Under the pieces are notes generated by a model that made no database searches, was not told where the DNA came from, and saw only the letters and a program-made list of their open reading frames with translations. DNA of 64,000 nucleotides from JABDEZ01 sp965276955 (GTDB lineage: Bacteria > Bacteroidota > Bacteroidia > Chitinophagales > Chitinophagaceae): contig CBDIBP010000043.1 of the NCBI GenBank assembly GCA_965276955.1, forward strand, positions 62,001-126,000. Reading direction: 5' to 3'. The translations under genes were made by a program, and so were the position numbers. Of this stretch, positions 42,087 through 50,003 are shown piece after piece (position 1 is the stretch's first letter; each line of letters opens with the position of its first letter).

Positions 42087-42830
42087 ATGAAGAAAATAGT
42101 TTTTGCACTTTTAACAGTGATAGGTTTCACGACCGCTAATGCACAAGACCACAGCATCTTACTCTATGGTAATGTAGGTGTTACCTCCGTTAAAGATAGC
42201 ACCAAAGGCAACGCCATGAGCTGGCATGCTAACCCGGGTGTAGGGTATCAGATAAACAAACACATCACAGTAGGTGTTGAGCTGGGCTGGGCACAAACTT
42301 CTTACAAGCCAAACGGTGGCGATCGTGCAACTACTAATAATTACAACGCTGGTGTTTTTGTACGTGGTTACCATTACATGGGCAATTCACACTTTTATTG
42401 CTTTAGCCACTTGGGCTTAGGCTACCAGGGTCAGTATTCTACGGAAGGCTCGCATCCTGCTACCGATAAGTTCTCTGGCATGTATGTATCATTGACGCCA
42501 AACATTGGCTATATGTTCGGCCATGGCTTCTCTGCATATGCATCTTATGGCAGCATTGGTTACAACACACTGAAACCAGCAGACGCTACATTTAATAATC
42601 CTAACAAGAACCCAACCAATACTTTTGTATTCTCTTTTGGTAACGATTTTCAATTTGGAGTATCTAAGAACTTTAGTTGTCATGGAGCACATATGCACCA
42701 CCACCACGATGCTAATTCTGAAATGCATTCAGGCGTAGATTCTAAAGATGACGCTGATGATGATGGCGACAAACCAATGAAAAAGAAAAAACACCACAAA
42801 AAAGATAACGACAAAGACGGTGATGAATAG
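42087..42830 (+). CDS. Outer-membrane beta-barrel with His and Asp/Lys-rich tail
   Basis: A 247-residue barrel: signal peptide MKKIVFALLTVIGFTTANAQ, then eight or so amphipathic strands (YGNVGVTSVKDS; NPGVGYQINKHITVGVELGW; YNAGVFVRGYHYM; GLGYQGQY; SLTPNIGYMFGHGFSAYASYG; FSFGNDFQFGVSKNF). The last ~50 residues form a non-barrel tail with FSCHGAHMHHHH, then an acidic run (DDADDDGDK) and a basic run (KKKKHHKKD). Start 42087 is chosen because the signal peptide begins there. The His cluster could bind metal (inference). Paralogous to the next gene. Confidence 0.8.
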   Translation: MKKIVFALLTVIGFTTANAQDHSILLYGNVGVTSVKDSTKGNAMSWHANPGVGYQINKHITVGVELGWAQTSYKPNGGDRATTNNYNAGVFVRGYHYMGNSHFYCFSHLGLGYQGQYSTEGSHPATDKFSGMYVSLTPNIGYMFGHGFSAYASYGSIGYNTLKPADATFNNPNKNPTNTFVFSFGNDFQFGVSKNFSCHGAHMHHHHDANSEMHSGVDSKDDADDDGDKPMKKKKHHKKDNDKDGDE

Positions 42831-42844
42831 TCACTTGGCAAAAT

Positions 42845-42892
42845 AAAATAGAAAGAGGCTGTCTCAATATTGAGATAGCCTCTTTCTATTTT
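42845..42892 (+). terminator. Long intrinsic terminator between the barrel genes
   Basis: A 23-bp stem (42845-42867 with 42870-42892, one wobble) with a minimal loop and a T-rich end. It makes the two barrel genes separate transcripts. Confidence 0.9.
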
Positions 42893-43014
42893 ATTGAATG
42901 TAGCTGGTCGTAATTTCTTTAAAGCGTACCCAAGTTTATCTGTAGCAACTCCTTCTATGCAAGGAGGATTTTTTTCGCATCATTTATTTATCTTGTTCTC
43001 AATATCATTTATCT

Positions 43015-43830
43015 ATGAAGAAGTTTTTACTGCTGGCCCTGGGCATTACAGCCGCTACTACTACATTCGCACAGCCAGGTACTTGGCTGGTATATGGCAA
43101 CGGTAGCTTTTCGCAAAACAATAATAGCAACAACAATATTAGCGCTCAAGGCAACAATACCAACTGGAGCGTGGCGCCAGGTATTGGTTACCAGTTCAAT
43201 AAGCACCTCACTGCAGGCATACAGGGCAGTTACACTCATACTGAGAATGGGCAGTATCTGCTATACGATCCTATAAGTTCGTCCATGCCTTACTATTATA
43301 GCGGTGGTATCTCTATCGATTGGTCAGCAGGGGCTTTTTTCCGCTACACCCAAAAGGTGGGGAAGGTATTCTTCCTGTACGGGCAGGCAAATATGTCCTA
43401 TATATCCAGCGAGCTCTACAATGCCCCTTATTATTATTTTCTACCTAATGGTACTACAGTTTCCGAAAGCCGGCCAAAGGCCACCGGTTTCCAGGCGCAG
43501 TTGTTCCCTGCTGTGGGCGCCAGGGTATATAAAGGGCTTGCCCTCAATTTTAGCATTGGCGGCATCAACTACGCTACACAAAGCCAGAATGTAGATGCAG
43601 TAGGTACCAACAGGTCCAGCAACATAGCGGTCACCTTTGGCCAGCAGGTCAATTTTGGTATATCAGACAACTTCAATTGCCATATGATGCACCACCGCAA
43701 GCACCACCACCATGCAGAGGCAGGTGCAGAAATGCGCAGAACAGATATGCCTGTGGAAGACGACGATGCACCTGCACCGGTTGCCCCAAAGCATAAAAGA
43801 CACCATAAAGAAAAAGAAGAGAACGAATAA
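43015..43830 (+). CDS. Second outer-membrane beta-barrel with His-rich tail
   Basis: A 271-residue paralogue of the preceding barrel: signal peptide MKKFLLLALGITAATTTFAQ, Asn-rich loop (NNNSNNNISAQGNN), strands such as APGIGYQFNKHLTAGIQGSY, WSAGAFFRYTQKVGKVFFLY, FPAVGARVYKGLALNFSIG and VTFGQQVNFGISDNF. The tail again starts F-N-C-H (FNCHMMHHRKHHHHAEAG), then Glu/Asp, Pro/Ala and a basic end KHKRHHKEKEENE. The shared C-H-x-x-HH pattern after the last strand suggests a conserved metal- or surface-binding tail (inference). Confidence 0.8.
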   Translation: MKKFLLLALGITAATTTFAQPGTWLVYGNGSFSQNNNSNNNISAQGNNTNWSVAPGIGYQFNKHLTAGIQGSYTHTENGQYLLYDPISSSMPYYYSGGISIDWSAGAFFRYTQKVGKVFFLYGQANMSYISSELYNAPYYYFLPNGTTVSESRPKATGFQAQLFPAVGARVYKGLALNFSIGGINYATQSQNVDAVGTNRSSNIAVTFGQQVNFGISDNFNCHMMHHRKHHHHAEAGAEMRRTDMPVEDDDAPAPVAPKHKRHHKEKEENE

Positions 43831-43847
43831 GCTGATACTAAGAACAA

Positions 43848-43879
43848 AAAAGCGTCGCACCATTTGGTGCGACGCTTTT
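43848..43879. terminator. Intrinsic terminator between barrel 2 and the T9SS protein
   Basis: Perfect 15-bp stem AAAAGCGTCGCACCA / TGGTGCGACGCTTTT with a 2-nt gap; lies between convergent genes. Confidence 0.88.
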
Positions 43880-43896
43880 CTTTTGCACAGCAGTGC

Positions 43897-44916
43897 TTAC
43901 ATCTTTATGAACTTCTGCATACATTTCGTTGATCCATTCTGCACCTCTGCTAAGTACATACCCTGCGCAAGCGCACTGATATCAATGGTATTTTTACCAT
44001 TTTTAAGGTCGCCGCGTACAGTAGTTGTGGTGCCATTTATAGCCACTATATTGTAGGTATAAGTTGTATTAATACTTGGTACAGTAATGGTTAGCTCGTC
44101 GTGGCAAAAGGTAGGGTACACCTTCACTGCGGCTTCGTTCTTTACGTCAGGCGTTGCCAGTTTATTAGGTGTGAACCTGTACACGGTGCTATCGGCGGGC
44201 CAGGAGTGCAAGGGGACAACAATATGCGCCAGCGAATTGTTTACTATGGCATTTTGTTCAGGCAGTGGGTTCGTGGGCAGGCCAGCCAGCACATATATTG
44301 GTCCGTTCTCTTTAGGGTTTTGCGTCACATCCTGTAGGTAATAGACCAGTGGGCCACCACCATACGCAAAGTAAAGTTGAGTGTTTCTAACACGCGAAGG
44401 CCCATAATGGAGTTCCACTACATTACTCCCTTCATACAGCCATATTTGTAGGCATACAGAATCGGTAAGCGTGTGCAGGTTATTATATTCCCTAACGAAG
44501 CCTGCATTGTAAGCTTCAAATTTCAATATACGCTGTCCTGCCACACCATCAACCTCTGAGCGTACCGGCGACAAAGAACGGCCGCTGTCCGCACCCCGGT
44601 CCATAATATTGGTCTCTGTAGCATTGAACCCCGAAAACAAGTTCTGCCCAAGGTCGCTGGTAAAGGTATTGGCTCCGCTAAAGAAGGCGAATGAGCAGTC
44701 TATAGTATCAAGTTTGAAATTAAAACCCGGACTGACCACATAATTCGCAGTGTCTCCCCTCCAAACATGGTTTTGGTTCAGGCTAAAACCATTGGTCAAT
44801 GGCACATATGCCTGAGTGGAGGTAGATAGGGTGTATGCGAACTGGAATTGGGCATTGGCATTGCAGTGTAGTAACAGGGCAGCAATAACAGAAAAGGCGC
44901 AAATTGTTTTTTTCAT
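43897..44916 (-). CDS. Secreted protein with T9SS type A C-terminal sorting domain
   Basis: A 339-residue protein: signal peptide KKTICAFSVIAALLLHCNANA, then a beta-rich body (GFNFKLDTIDCSFAFFSGANTF, VCLQIWLYEGSNVVELHYG: a pattern seen in secreted Bacteroidota surface proteins). The C-terminal ~80 residues form a type A sorting domain (VKVYPTFCHDELTITVPS, YNIVAINGTT, GKNTIDISALAQGMYLAEV, KFIKM, compare the consensus P-N-P...G-x-Y). The usual PNP motif is PTF here. It should be exported by T9SS and cleaved. Ligand unknown. Confidence 0.88.
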   Translation of the reverse strand: MKKTICAFSVIAALLLHCNANAQFQFAYTLSTSTQAYVPLTNGFSLNQNHVWRGDTANYVVSPGFNFKLDTIDCSFAFFSGANTFTSDLGQNLFSGFNATETNIMDRGADSGRSLSPVRSEVDGVAGQRILKFEAYNAGFVREYNNLHTLTDSVCLQIWLYEGSNVVELHYGPSRVRNTQLYFAYGGGPLVYYLQDVTQNPKENGPIYVLAGLPTNPLPEQNAIVNNSLAHIVVPLHSWPADSTVYRFTPNKLATPDVKNEAAVKVYPTFCHDELTITVPSINTTYTYNIVAINGTTTTVRGDLKNGKNTIDISALAQGMYLAEVQNGSTKCMQKFIKM

Positions 44917-45071
44917 AAAGGGAGGTTATAGTATCTAAGACGTAAGATATCATGAAAACCTTTGTATGGAGAATGCTTGTTTACAAAAGCTATTGGCAGA
45001 TTCCTTTCCCCACGACTACGCAGGCGAGAAAAATGACTCTATCAAGGAAGAGAATTAATTAATTTCACACC

Positions 45072-45275
45072 ATGTATTCAATTTTACGTTTGCTGAGCCT
45101 TTTAGCATTGCTATCGATCATAGCGGGTTTGGTAGTGCAACAAATGCACTGGGGCGATAATACCCTATTGCTGGTCACAGGCATTATATGCGCCAGTATC
45201 GGTTTTAGCGGCCGCAAGTACCTGGATTATAAAAAGAGAAAAGAAACTAATTCTGGCAAGCAACCCAAGGAATAG
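45072..45275 (+). CDS. Small two-helix membrane protein
   Basis: Sixty-seven residues: MYSILRLLSLLALLSIIAGLVV as the first TM, a short loop QQMHWGDNT, a second TM LLLVTGIICASIGF, and a basic cytosolic tail (RKYLDYKKRKETNSGK). No family recognised. It is directly followed by the REP-like cluster. Confidence 0.6.
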   Translation: MYSILRLLSLLALLSIIAGLVVQQMHWGDNTLLLVTGIICASIGFSGRKYLDYKKRKETNSGKQPKE

Positions 45276-45277
45276 AA

Positions 45278-45382
45278 GTAGCGAGGATGCCCCCTCTCGT
45301 CCTCGTTTATAACGAGGATGCCCCGGCACGGCGTTTGCAACGCCGATACCAGTACAGAGTTAAACGTGGCTCATCGTCCTCG
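45278..45382. repeat. REP-like hairpin cluster with GTAG head
   Basis: GTAG (45278-45281) is followed by CGAGGATG, CCCCCTCT and CGTCCTCG, an 8-bp stem with one wobble. A second CGAGGATG (45313-45320) and a third complementary arm CATCGTCCTCG (45372-45382) allow further pairing, and a separate perfect hairpin CGGCGTT/AACGCCG lies at 45329-45345. A GTAG tetranucleotide beside a stem is the hallmark of REP sequences mobilised by RAYT transposases. No RAYT gene lies in this window. Confidence 0.62.
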
Positions 45383-45746
45383 TGAAAAACATCCCACCCC
45401 GTGGAACTGTGCATATCTTCTTTTGGGAACCGACCCTTATCCACCATATCTTGCACTTGGCCAGCACCTGGGTCCAGAGCCAGTTAGTTTCATCTGTGGG
45501 TAACGGCTACGAACCAGGCATTTATTTTTCACCGGGCAATCGGTAATTTGCCCCTAAAATCCTTTACCGCATTCACTTTTAGCCAAAAATAAAAATGACC
45601 GGTACCGGAAATTCCCGGAAATTCCGGAAATTTTACGCACTACGTTTTCATCATTATCAAATTGTCGTATTACCGCATTCCATCACATTTCTTACGCCTT
45701 AAAAAAATAGTAACTTTGCAGCGCAGTATAAATAATAGAACAGCGC
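45383..45746. other. Non-coding region upstream of icmF
   Basis: About 360 bp with no supportable gene. The minus strand has a short open stretch next to the REP hairpins that looks like repeat-derived junk or a decayed fragment. At about 45600-45635 the 9-mer CCGGAAATT recurs three times almost in tandem (GGAAATTCCCGGAAATTCC region), a possible regulator site. Confidence 0.4.
45711..45718 (+). promoter_or_regulatory. Candidate -7 element of icmF
   Basis: TAACTTTG matches TAnnTTTG, 28 bp upstream of the icmF ATG at 45747. Confidence 0.5.
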
Positions 45747-48700
45747 ATGTATTCTCCCCAAAATAAAGTACGTATTGTAACAGCGGCCTCCTTGTTCGAT
45801 GGCCACGATGCCTCTATCAACATCATGCGCCGCGTCATGCAGAGCAGCGGTGTAGAGGTCATTCACCTGGGCCATGATCGCAGTGTGCAGGAAGTGGTAG
45901 ATTGTGCCATTCAGGAAGATGCCAACGCCATAGCCATCACCAGCTACCAGGGCGGCCATGTAGAGTACTTCAAGTACATGCACGACCTGCTGAAGGAGAA
46001 CGGTTGCGGACATATAAAGATATTTGGCGGCGGCGGCGGTGTGATATTGCCTACCGAGATAGCCGAGCTGCACGAGTACGGCATCACCCGTATATATAGT
46101 CCCGATGATGGCCGCAGCATGGGTCTGCAGGGCATGATAGACGACCTGATAGAAAAGAGCGACTACCCCACAGGCAACCGCCTGAATGGTGAGCCCGGCC
46201 ACCTCGCAGAGCGCGATGCCAAGAGTATAGCCCGCCTCATAAGCGCGGCAGAGAACTACCATGATCTGCCAGAGACCCTGGCCGCCCTCAGCAAGGTAGC
46301 CGCACAGGCAAAGGAAAGCCACACCCCTGTACTGGGTATAACCGGCACGGGTGGTGCAGGTAAGAGCAGCCTGGTAGATGAGCTGGTGCGCCGCTTCCTG
46401 GTCGACTTTAAAGACAAGCATATAGGCATCATAAGTGTAGACCCCACTAAGAAAAAAACTGGTGGCGCCCTACTGGGCGATCGTATCCGCATGAATGCCA
46501 TACGCAATCCGCGGGTATACATGCGCAGCATGGCCACCCGCCAGAGCAACCTGGCAGTGAGCAAGTTCATACACGATGCAGTGAATATTTTAATGGCTGC
46601 CAAGTACGATCTCATCATCCTCGAAACATCGGGCATAGGGCAGAGCGATACGCAGATAACCGACTACTGCGACATGAGCATGTATGTGATGACGCCCGAA
46701 TATGGCGCCGCCACACAGCTGGAGAAGATCGATATGCTGGACTTTGCAGATATTGTGGTCATCAATAAGTTCGATAAGCGCGGTGCCCTCGATGCCCTGC
46801 GCGATGTGAAGAAACAATACCAGCGCAACCACAAGCTCTTTGATAAAGACCCGGATACCATGCCGGTATATGGCAGTATAGCCAGCCAGTTCAACGATCC
46901 CGGTACCAACAACCTGTACAAGAGTATGATGGATATACTGGAAAAGAAGACCCATGCCGGACTGGGATCGCACTTCGTTATCAGTAACGAGATGAGCGAG
47001 AAGGTGTACATCATACCGCCTGCCCGCGTCCGCTACCTCAGCGAGATAACCGAGAACAACCGCAAGTATGACAAGTGGGCTGTAGACCAGGCCAAGGTAG
47101 CCCAAAGGTTGTTTGGCATACAAAGCACTATAGAGACATTGCAGAAAAGCGATGTAGAAGATAAAGACCGTTTGATAAAGACCCTTACCGAAGTATACGC
47201 CAAACACGAGCTGGACCTTGACCCCAAGAACAACCATCTCTTAAAGAACTGGGAAGCCAAGAAAGCTCAGTACACCGGCGAATACTACACCTACAAGGTG
47301 CGCGATAAGGAGATAAAGATAAAGACACACACCGAGAGCCTGAGCCACCTGCAAATAAGCAAGGTATCTGTACCGCGTTTTGAAGCATGGGGCGAGATAT
47401 TGAAGTGGGCGCTCACAGAGAATTTCCCCGGTGAGTTCCCGTATGCCGCGGGTATATACCCGTTCAAGCGTGAGGGGGAGGATCCTGCACGTATGTTCGC
47501 GGGAGAGGGTGGTCCTGAGCGTACCAACAAACGTTTCCACTACGTGAGTATGGGGTTACCCGCTAAGCGGCTGAGCACAGCATTCGACAGTGTGACCCTC
47601 TACGGACAAGACCCTGAACACCGCCCGGATATTTATGGTAAAATAGGTAACTCAGGCGTAAGCGTTTGCTGCCTCGATGATGCGAAAAAACTATACAGCG
47701 GCTTCAACCTCGCCGACCCAAAGACATCGGTATCTATGACCATCAATGGCCCCGCGCCTACTATTACCGCCTTCTTCATGAATGCGGCCATAGACCAGCA
47801 GTGCGAGCTTTATATAAAGCACATGGGCTGGAAGAAGAAACAAACAAAAAGATAGACGCTATATACAAGGACAAAGGCATAGCTCGCCCCACTTACGATC
47901 CATCTGTATTTGGTGGTGGCAAGGTAGGCGAGTTGCCAGAGACCAACGATGGGCTTGGCCTCATGCTCCTCGGCGTCACCGGCGACCAGGTATTACCCGC
48001 CGATGTGTATGCCAAAATAAAAGCAGACACGTTAAAGGCCGTGCGCGGAACCGTACAGGCTGATATACTGAAGGAAGACCAGGCACAGAATACCTGCATT
48101 TTCAGCACAGAATTTTCGCTGCGGGTAATGGGCGATGTGCAGCAATATTTTATTAATGAAGGGGTACGTAATTTCTACTCTGTATCTATCAGTGGGTACC
48201 ACATAGCAGAAGCCGGTGCTAACCCTATCAGCCAGTTGGCATTTACATTGTCTAATGGGTTTACGTTTGTAGAGTATTATCTCAGCCGGGGTATGCATAT
48301 AGATGACTTTGCACCCAACCTGTCATTCTTTTTCAGCAATGGTGTAGATCCTGAGTACAGCGTGATAGGCCGCGTGGCCCGCCGCATATGGTCCAAGGCC
48401 ATGAAGTTCATAAGTATGGTGGTAACGAACGCTCGCAGATGCTGAAGTACCACATACAGACATCAGGCCGCAGTCTGCATGCGCAGGAGATAGACTTTAA
48501 CGATATCCGCACTACCCTGCAGGCGCTCTACGCCATATACGACAACTGCAACAGCCTGCATACCAACGCCTACGATGAGGCCATAACCACACCTACCGAA
48601 GAAAGTGTGCGCCGGGCCATGGCCATACAGCTCATCATCAATAAAGAACTGGGGCTTGCTAAGAATGAGAACCCTATACAGGGCGCATTCATTATAGAAG

Positions 48701-49146
48701 AGCTGACCGACCTGGTAGAAGCGGCCATCATGGCCGAGTTTGACCGGATAACAGAGCGCGGCGGCGTACTGGGCGCTATGGAAACCATGTACCAGCGCGG
48801 CAAGATACAGGAAGAAAGCCTGTACTACGAGACCTTGAAACACACCGGAGAGTTCCCTATAATAGGGGTGAACACATTCTTAAGTGCCAAAGGCTCACCA
48901 ACTGTGATACCGCAAGAGGTGATACGCTCCACAACAGAAGAAAAAGAATTCCAGATAGCCACCGTACAAAACCTTTGGAAGCGCAGCGAAGGCAAAGGCC
49001 AGGAAATGCTGCACCAGCTGCAGCAAAAAGCCATCCACAATAGCAACGTTTTTGAAGAGCTGATGGAAACAGTAAAATACTGCTCCTTGGGCCAGATCAC
49101 CAAAGCGCTCTTTGAAGTAGGTGGCCAGTACAGAAGGAATATGTAA
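45747..49146 (+). pseudogene. icmF: Fused B12-dependent acyl-CoA mutase/G-protein chaperone (IcmF), two frameshifts
   Basis: Three domains in order: cobalamin-binding (LFDGHDASINIMRR with D18-G19-H20, HLGHDRSVQEVV), a MeaB-type GTPase (P-loop GTGGAGKSS at 200-208, DPTKKKTGGALLGDRIRMN) and the mutase large subunit (FPYAAGIYPFK, FHYVSMGLPAKRLSTAFDS, INGPAPTITAFFMNAAIDQQ, ERSQMLKYHIQTSGRSLHAQE). IcmF interconverts isobutyryl- or pivalyl-CoA with the n-acyl isomer, with the GTPase loading and protecting B12. The frame changes near 47816-47821 and near 48407-48411. Both fit a single missing base; the corrected protein is about 1133 residues, normal for IcmF. Sequencing error or recent mutation. 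A TetR gene lies downstream, convergent. Confidence 0.88.
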
Positions 49147-49154
49147 AAACAAAC

Positions 49155-49186
49155 AACCCCTATGTGTCACATGGCTCACAGGGGTT
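49155..49186 (-). terminator. Imperfect terminator between icmF and TetR gene
   Basis: AACCCCTATG (49155-49164) and CACAGGGGTT (49177-49186) pair with one mismatch. On the minus strand a T-rich tract follows, so it mainly serves the TetR gene. Confidence 0.55.
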
Positions 49187-49213
49187 AACTATAGTAAGAG
49201 GGTCTTTTGAATT

Positions 49214-49858
49214 TTAGTCACACAATACATGCCTGAAAATATCTTTCAGGTAGTTGGTCACATGGGCGGTGATGTGTTTTTGGAACTGTTGAGGGGTAGC
49301 GTTCTGCATATCGTGCTTGCTGCGGTAGTATTGCTCTGCTGCCATCAGGTGGTTGGTGGTGCCTACAAGGGTCATCATCAGCAATACTATATCTACATCC
49401 TTTTTAAATTCGCCCTTGTTCTGGCCTTGGTTCACCAGTGCTTCCATCAGTTCTGCTATCACTTCCCTGTTGTCCTCTATAAGGCGGCCGGTCACAGTGC
49501 CTGCCTTACCGCATTGTTCCCTTATCAGTATCTGCTGAAAGTATTGGCGTTCGGTCATGTCAGACACTGTAGTTTCTACAACAGTGTACATCTTATCCAG
49601 CGACGAAAGCGAGTAATCATCCAGCAGTTTTTCCAATCTCAGCTTCATAAGGCCCAACCTTTTCAATATAATGGCTTCCATCAATTTTTCCTTCGATCCG
49701 AAGTAGTATGATATCATGGATACACTCATACCTACCTCGCGGGCTATATCTCTTACAGATGTACTGTCAAAACCCTTGGTAGCAAAAAAGCGCTCGGCTA
49801 CGTTAAGTATAAGCGTTTCTTTCCTGGTGATCACCTGCATTTCTTCTATAGCCGTCAT
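49214..49858 (-). CDS. TetR-family transcriptional repressor
   Basis: A 214-residue TetR: HTH in ILNVAERFFATKGFDSTSVRDIAREVGMSVSMISYYFGSKEKLMEAII (key parts FFATKGFDSTSVRDIA and GMSVSMISYYFGSKEKL), then a ligand-binding helical domain and a C-terminal NYLKDIFRHVLCD. The frame is open to 49891, but the family start MTAIEEMQVITRKE at 49858 is preferred. Its upstream region holds two GAACAAACGTT boxes, fitting autoregulation. Convergent with icmF; a role in acyl-CoA or branched-chain metabolism control is an inference from context. Confidence 0.92.
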   Translation of the reverse strand: MTAIEEMQVITRKETLILNVAERFFATKGFDSTSVRDIAREVGMSVSMISYYFGSKEKLMEAIILKRLGLMKLRLEKLLDDYSLSSLDKMYTVVETTVSDMTERQYFQQILIREQCGKAGTVTGRLIEDNREVIAELMEALVNQGQNKGEFKKDVDIVLLMMTLVGTTNHLMAAEQYYRSKHDMQNATPQQFQKHITAHVTNYLKDIFRHVLCD

Positions 49859-49885
49859 ATGCAATTTATTTAAAGGTCGAAAGTA

Positions 49886-49914
49886 GAACAAACGTTCGAT
49901 TTGAACAAACGTTT
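49886..49914. promoter_or_regulatory. Paired TetR operator-like boxes
   Basis: GAACAAACGTTC (49886-49897), an inverted repeat GAAC-N4-GTTC, is repeated as GAACAAACGTTT at 49903-49914 with 17 bp between starts. It lies 28-56 bp upstream of the TetR gene start at 49858. Confidence 0.6.
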
Positions 49915-50003
49915 AATTAAATAACGTGATCGACAAATTTTATATTGCATTGCAGCAATGATAAAAAGTTAAGATCAGTAGAGCGTAAATGTGAGTAATA
50001 GTA

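Noticed and set aside
45383..45746. Cobalamin riboswitch before icmF
   Set aside because: No B12-box-like conserved core or long structured leader could be identified by eye; icmF seems to use an ordinary -7 element.
47801..49146. Two separate mutase genes after the first icmF piece
   Set aside because: The pieces are consecutive parts of one IcmF protein with continuous conservation across the frame changes.
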